This document shows, piece after piece, positions 61,006-64,000 of a stretch of DNA of 64,000 nucleotides. Location of the stretch: contig NZ_JBBEWC010000006.1 in NCBI RefSeq assembly GCF_037860775.1, positions 400,336 through 464,335 on the forward strand. Direction: 5' to 3'. The stretch comes from Emticicia soli. Lineage in GTDB: Bacteria; Bacteroidota; Bacteroidia; Cytophagales; Spirosomataceae. Made by a program: the position numbers and the translations under genes. Under the pieces are notes generated by a model. The model was given only the letters and a program-made list of their open reading frames with translations, was not told the origin of the DNA and made no database searches. Every line of letters starts with the position of its first letter. Position 1 is the first letter of the stretch.

Positions 61006-61596
61006 ATGCAAGACCAGCTCATAGCCTATTTTTCGGCAATTATGCCACTAACAGCAGAAGAAATTGCGGGTATCAGAGAAAGTATGTGCATACGAACTTT
61101 CAAAAAGGGGACAGTTTTGCTGAAAGAAGGGCAAATAGCCAAAGAATGCTATTTTGTGCTAAAAGGCTGTGTAAGACAATATTATGTGGTAGAAGGCGAA
61201 GAGAAAACATCAAACTTCTTTACCGAAAATCAATGGGTGGTATCGGTCAATAGTTTTATGAACAAAACTCCCGCCAATCATTATTTTGATTGTACCGAAG
61301 AAACCACATTGGTAATAGGCACCGAACAAAAAGAGAATGATTTATACAGTCAGTTCCCGAAATTTGAGAAACTGGCACGCATTGCCTTAGAAAAAGGTTT
61401 TGGCGAACAACAAGCAATAGTAGCCACTCGTGTAACCGACTCGCCCGAACAACGTTATCTGCAACTACTGACACAGCAACCTGCCCTTGTACAAAGAGTA
61501 CCGCAATATCAGTTAGCCAGCTATCTTGGTATAAAACCTGAATCGTTGAGCCGAATCAGAAAACGGATAGCATTGAAAGCTAAAGCAGAGCAATAG
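61006..61596 (+). CDS. Crp/Fnr-family transcriptional regulator
   Basis: The 196-residue protein has a cNMP-binding-like domain (KGTVLLKEGQIAKECYFVLK) and a C-terminal HTH (YQLASYLGIKPESLSRIRKRI). The cAMP pocket residues are not conserved, so the effector may differ. It begins nine bases after the LacI gene and forms an operon with it. Both regulators might act on shared targets. Confidence 0.88.
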   Translation: MQDQLIAYFSAIMPLTAEEIAGIRESMCIRTFKKGTVLLKEGQIAKECYFVLKGCVRQYYVVEGEEKTSNFFTENQWVVSVNSFMNKTPANHYFDCTEETTLVIGTEQKENDLYSQFPKFEKLARIALEKGFGEQQAIVATRVTDSPEQRYLQLLTQQPALVQRVPQYQLASYLGIKPESLSRIRKRIALKAKAEQ

Positions 61597-61600
61597 CAGC

Positions 61601-62260
61601 TTATGCTGCCTTATAAAAGCCTTTTGTAAGCAACCAGACTGCAAAGCCCACTTCAAACAAGCCTCCTGGCATGGCCAATAAGATGCCGATGTTATAACCT
61701 GAAAGTTCCCCTAATGCACCAACGAATAACAAAAAATATCCCAGGATACCCCATACCGACAGCCATCGGGCAATGAGTTTTGTCTGATACAAAACCGCAC
61801 AAAAGCATATACTGCCTAAGCCCAGTATAAGCATAGCAATCTGGTAAAACAGGTAATTTGCCTTTATTAACAAAGTGCCTGTAAGTGCAAAATACGTTTG
61901 TTGGGCAATGACTGTTTTTTCAGCCAACTGACCAGCACTTAGCAACAACCAAAGGCATACGATACCTGCTATGAGCAAAATTCCCTCAACAATTCGTGTT
62001 ATCAGGTACACCAGAGCTATTGATTTGTTTTTATGTGCTAAAATCGGGTAAAAGCAAATACCAATCACGGCAACTGTAACAGAGTTGATAAGCATAAGTA
62101 ATGCCCCTGTGCCTATTTGCGCCTGATTCCCTGTAATAATCTGCAAGTAATTTTCTTTCTCAATGATTGATGTAATAAGCCCATTGCCAATGCCATAACT
62201 TAGCAAAGGAATCAGGAACAAAACGCCGATTATACGGGCGGTATTTTTGTAAATTTCCAT
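61601..62260 (-). CDS. DUF4386 membrane protein
   Basis: The 219-residue protein has six to seven membrane helices with the DUF4386 pattern: ARIIGVLFLIPLLSYGIGNG, LYLITRIVEGILLIAGIV-like text (VYLITRIVEGILLIAG), FEVGFAVWLLTKGF at the end. Function unknown; the family is common near regulators. It converges with the Crp-like gene, with a 4-bp gap. Confidence 0.85.
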   Translation of the reverse strand: MEIYKNTARIIGVLFLIPLLSYGIGNGLITSIIEKENYLQIITGNQAQIGTGALLMLINSVTVAVIGICFYPILAHKNKSIALVYLITRIVEGILLIAGIVCLWLLLSAGQLAEKTVIAQQTYFALTGTLLIKANYLFYQIAMLILGLGSICFCAVLYQTKLIARWLSVWGILGYFLLFVGALGELSGYNIGILLAMPGGLFEVGFAVWLLTKGFYKAA

Positions 62261-63028
62261 CGTCTGAATAATAGTAATGTTTCCACAAAACTATAGCTTG
62301 TAAATTCCAGACTCGTTGACCTGGGTTAAGAAATGTGATTACATCACGATTATTTTAGCGATGATTTTACATTGTTAACAGAAAATCATCCTCTTGGTAA
62401 GTTTAGTTTTTTTTAAATTTGTGGGTGCTCTTGATTAGTGTATAGCTTCTGTCGGCAGCCCCAAAAAAGCCATCCAACATAGAAAACCAACATAAATTGT
62501 ACTTTACCAAGAAAAAAATACGCTCAATAAATTTTATTTTTTTTGTTTGTCTCCTCTCTAGAATTTAGATAAATTTGAAACACCCTATTTCCCTTTTGAA
62601 GCAGTTTTTATCATAAGCTGCACTTTATGCACGCCATTCTTACTGTAATCAGGTTTATTCTGAAAAAGCAGGTAGTTATTGCTTTTGTCGTATATGACTT
62701 ACTTCTTGAATGCTAATTTCCGATTCTTTAATAAAAACGCTATAAGTACTTTGTTACTTACATATAGCATAGCCATTAATTCTATGGGAAAAAATTACAC
62801 TTATTTTCCGGATTTTCGGTTCACATATTTTGTCTTCGCCTTAAAAGTCCGACATGAATCGCCTCTAAATCTTATGGTTTTTCTCTGTTTTTATAATACC
62901 CAAAGCAGCCACTTGGTATTTCCATTTAAACAGTCTAAAATTGCTATTATCTCAAGAAAGCAATGCCATAGATACCCTTACTAAGCGTACATCAAAATTT
63001 TATACATTTAACCACATAAAAGTAAATC
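62261..63028. other. 770 bp gene-free stretch upstream of the collagen-like gene
   Basis: The sequence is AT-rich with no protein-like frame I trust; a 101-codon frame at 62679-62984 has erratic composition and overlaps nothing conserved. No hairpin or repeat of the families above is seen. Confidence 0.5.
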
Positions 63029-64000
63029 ATGAAAAAAATCTCCCTTCTACTCTTATTTTTCATTCCAATAGCACTCTTTGCCCAGGCACCGGCGGGGATT
63101 CCGTATCAGGCTATTGCACGGAATGCAAGCGGCAACGCACTCATTAATCAGAACATCAGCGTTAGATTTAGCATATTTAATGGTAGTGCCACAGGCACTC
63201 TTGTGTATGCCGAAACACAAACTACCACAACCAACAATTTAGGTTTGTTTACAGTAACTGTAGGTAAAGGAACACCACAAACCGGAACATTCGGCGCAAT
63301 AAACTGGGGTAATGGAAGCAAATTTCTGCAAGTAGAGCTTGACCCGACTGGTGGCAGCACTTATGTTAATCTTGGTACAACCCAGATGCAAAGCGTGCCT
63401 TATGCACTCTATGCTGCTAATAGTGGAACACCCGGTGTAACAGGGGCTACCGGAGCTACGGGGCCTACCGGGGCACAAGGGCCACAAGGTATCGCTGGGG
63501 CAACAGGCCCAACAGGAGCTATTGGTGCTACTGGTGCCACAGGAGCACAAGGCCCACAGGGGATACAAGGTGTTACAGGTAATACTGGGGCTACTGGGGC
63601 AAATGGATTAACAGGACCAACTGGTGCCCAAGGCCCGCAGGGTATTCAAGGTATTGCGGGGGCAACCGGAGCAAAAGGTGCAACCGGGACAACTGGAGCA
63701 ACTGGCCCGACGGGAGCAACTGGCGCACAAGGCCCACAAGGTGTACAAGGCGTTACGGGTAATACTGGGGCTACAGGTGTAACCGGGCCTACTGGACCGA
63801 CTGGTGCACAAGGCACACAGGGTATTCAAGGTATTGCGGGGGCAACCGGAGCAAAAGGTGCAACCGGGACAACTGGAGCAACTGGCCCGACGGGAGCAAC
63901 CGGCGCACAAGGCACACAGGGTATTCAAGGTGTTACAGGTAGTACAGGTGCTACTGGTGTAACCGGGCCTACTGGACCGACTGGTGCGCAAGGCACACAG
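63029..64000 (+). CDS. Secreted collagen-like repeat protein, 5' part (runs off window end)
   Basis: The frame from ATG at 63029 is open to the last base (324 codons). It starts MKKISLLLLFFIPIALFAQA (signal peptide), continues with a Bacteroidota-type N-terminal domain (PYQAIARNASGNALINQNIS, then VPYALYAA at about residue 125) and then enters collagen-like G-x-y repeats such as GATGATGPTGAQGPQG. A long 180-bp unit is repeated almost exactly (63651-63830 and 63831-64000). Such proteins may be surface filaments or adhesins. It is truncated at the window edge, so its length and C-terminal anchor are unknown. Confidence 0.9.
   Translation, partial: MKKISLLLLFFIPIALFAQAPAGIPYQAIARNASGNALINQNISVRFSIFNGSATGTLVYAETQTTTTNNLGLFTVTVGKGTPQTGTFGAINWGNGSKFLQVELDPTGGSTYVNLGTTQMQSVPYALYAANSGTPGVTGATGATGPTGAQGPQGIAGATGPTGAIGATGATGAQGPQGIQGVTGNTGATGANGLTGPTGAQGPQGIQGIAGATGAKGATGTTGATGPTGATGAQGPQGVQGVTGNTGATGVTGPTGPTGAQGTQGIQGIAGATGAKGATGTTGATGPTGATGAQGTQGIQGVTGSTGATGVTGPTGPTGAQGTQ

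Noticed and set aside
62679..62984. 101-codon plus-strand frame
   Set aside because: Erratic composition rich in Phe, Tyr and Lys, no start context, and no family resemblance; treated as chance in AT-rich DNA.
63148..63991. Minus-strand Cys/Ser-rich frames with repeated patterns
   Set aside because: They are the antisense of collagen-like GGxACx repeats; the plus-strand frame with signal peptide is the real gene.

Overview
The window looks like a chromosomal segment of a Bacteroidota bacterium, most likely order Cytophagales. The grounds are: Bacteroidota-type promoters (TTTG, a 19-21 nt gap, TAnnTTTG), few Shine-Dalgarno sites, Bacteroidota-typical families (DUF3667, DUF2007, DUF2853, DUF4386, 7TMR-DISM/LytTR proteins, DUF1553 cytochrome-like proteins, DUF1080 proteins) and an AT-rich composition that I judge by eye to be near 40% GC. 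Genus is not decidable from this. No rRNA, tRNA, CRISPR array, transposase or prophage was seen.

Layout. 1-4700: end of an outer-membrane barrel gene, a small membrane protein, a kinase-like phosphotransferase, an AlkZ-like protein, an AraC regulator and a sensor-like membrane protein. 4830-14430: glgB, rarA, and a run of minus-strand genes for an exported redox system (GMC oxidoreductase, Tat-signal subunit 3, DUF1553/cytochrome-like protein). 14430-15810: a 1.4 kb gene-free island of nested inverted repeats. 15811-18761: three genes for a possible membrane-remodelling module (coiled-coil protein, PspA-like membrane coiled-coil protein, membrane-anchored Ppx/GppA-like fold). 18961-31009: an oxidoreductase, a secreted protein, a 7TMR-DISM/LytTR sensor, thrC, carA, cdsA, a LytTR protein and a dipeptidase. 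31217-43000: nucleotidyltransferase, DUF1080/PA14 protein, propeller-cupredoxin fusion, hydrolase, clpX, metF, and an operon for D-hydroxy-amino-acid use (gntP-like, ridA-like, VOC, D-threonine aldolase-like). 44646-50731: orphan McrC-like protein, a small AT-rich P-loop protein, a FIST/hybrid kinase pair and a GHMP kinase. 51160-64000: membrane proteins, an MFS transporter, a 3-keto-sugar-type operon (Gfo/Idh/MocA, TIM-barrel, DUF1080), an M23 peptidase, LacI and Crp regulators, and the start of a collagen-like secreted protein that runs off the end.

The most striking non-coding content is a rich set of dispersed palindromic repeats (called families A-G here). Several copies carry short GC-rich inserts (14-19 nt) that are absent from a sister copy of the same repeat in the window. 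One, CGGCCGCCGCTGCGG, occurs twice exactly and twice as a close variant. In family G, hairpin stems differ between copies by compensatory base pairs, which suggests that structure is maintained. I consider this repeat and micro-insert system, followed by the PspA-like/Ppx-like gene trio, the best candidates for something undescribed.
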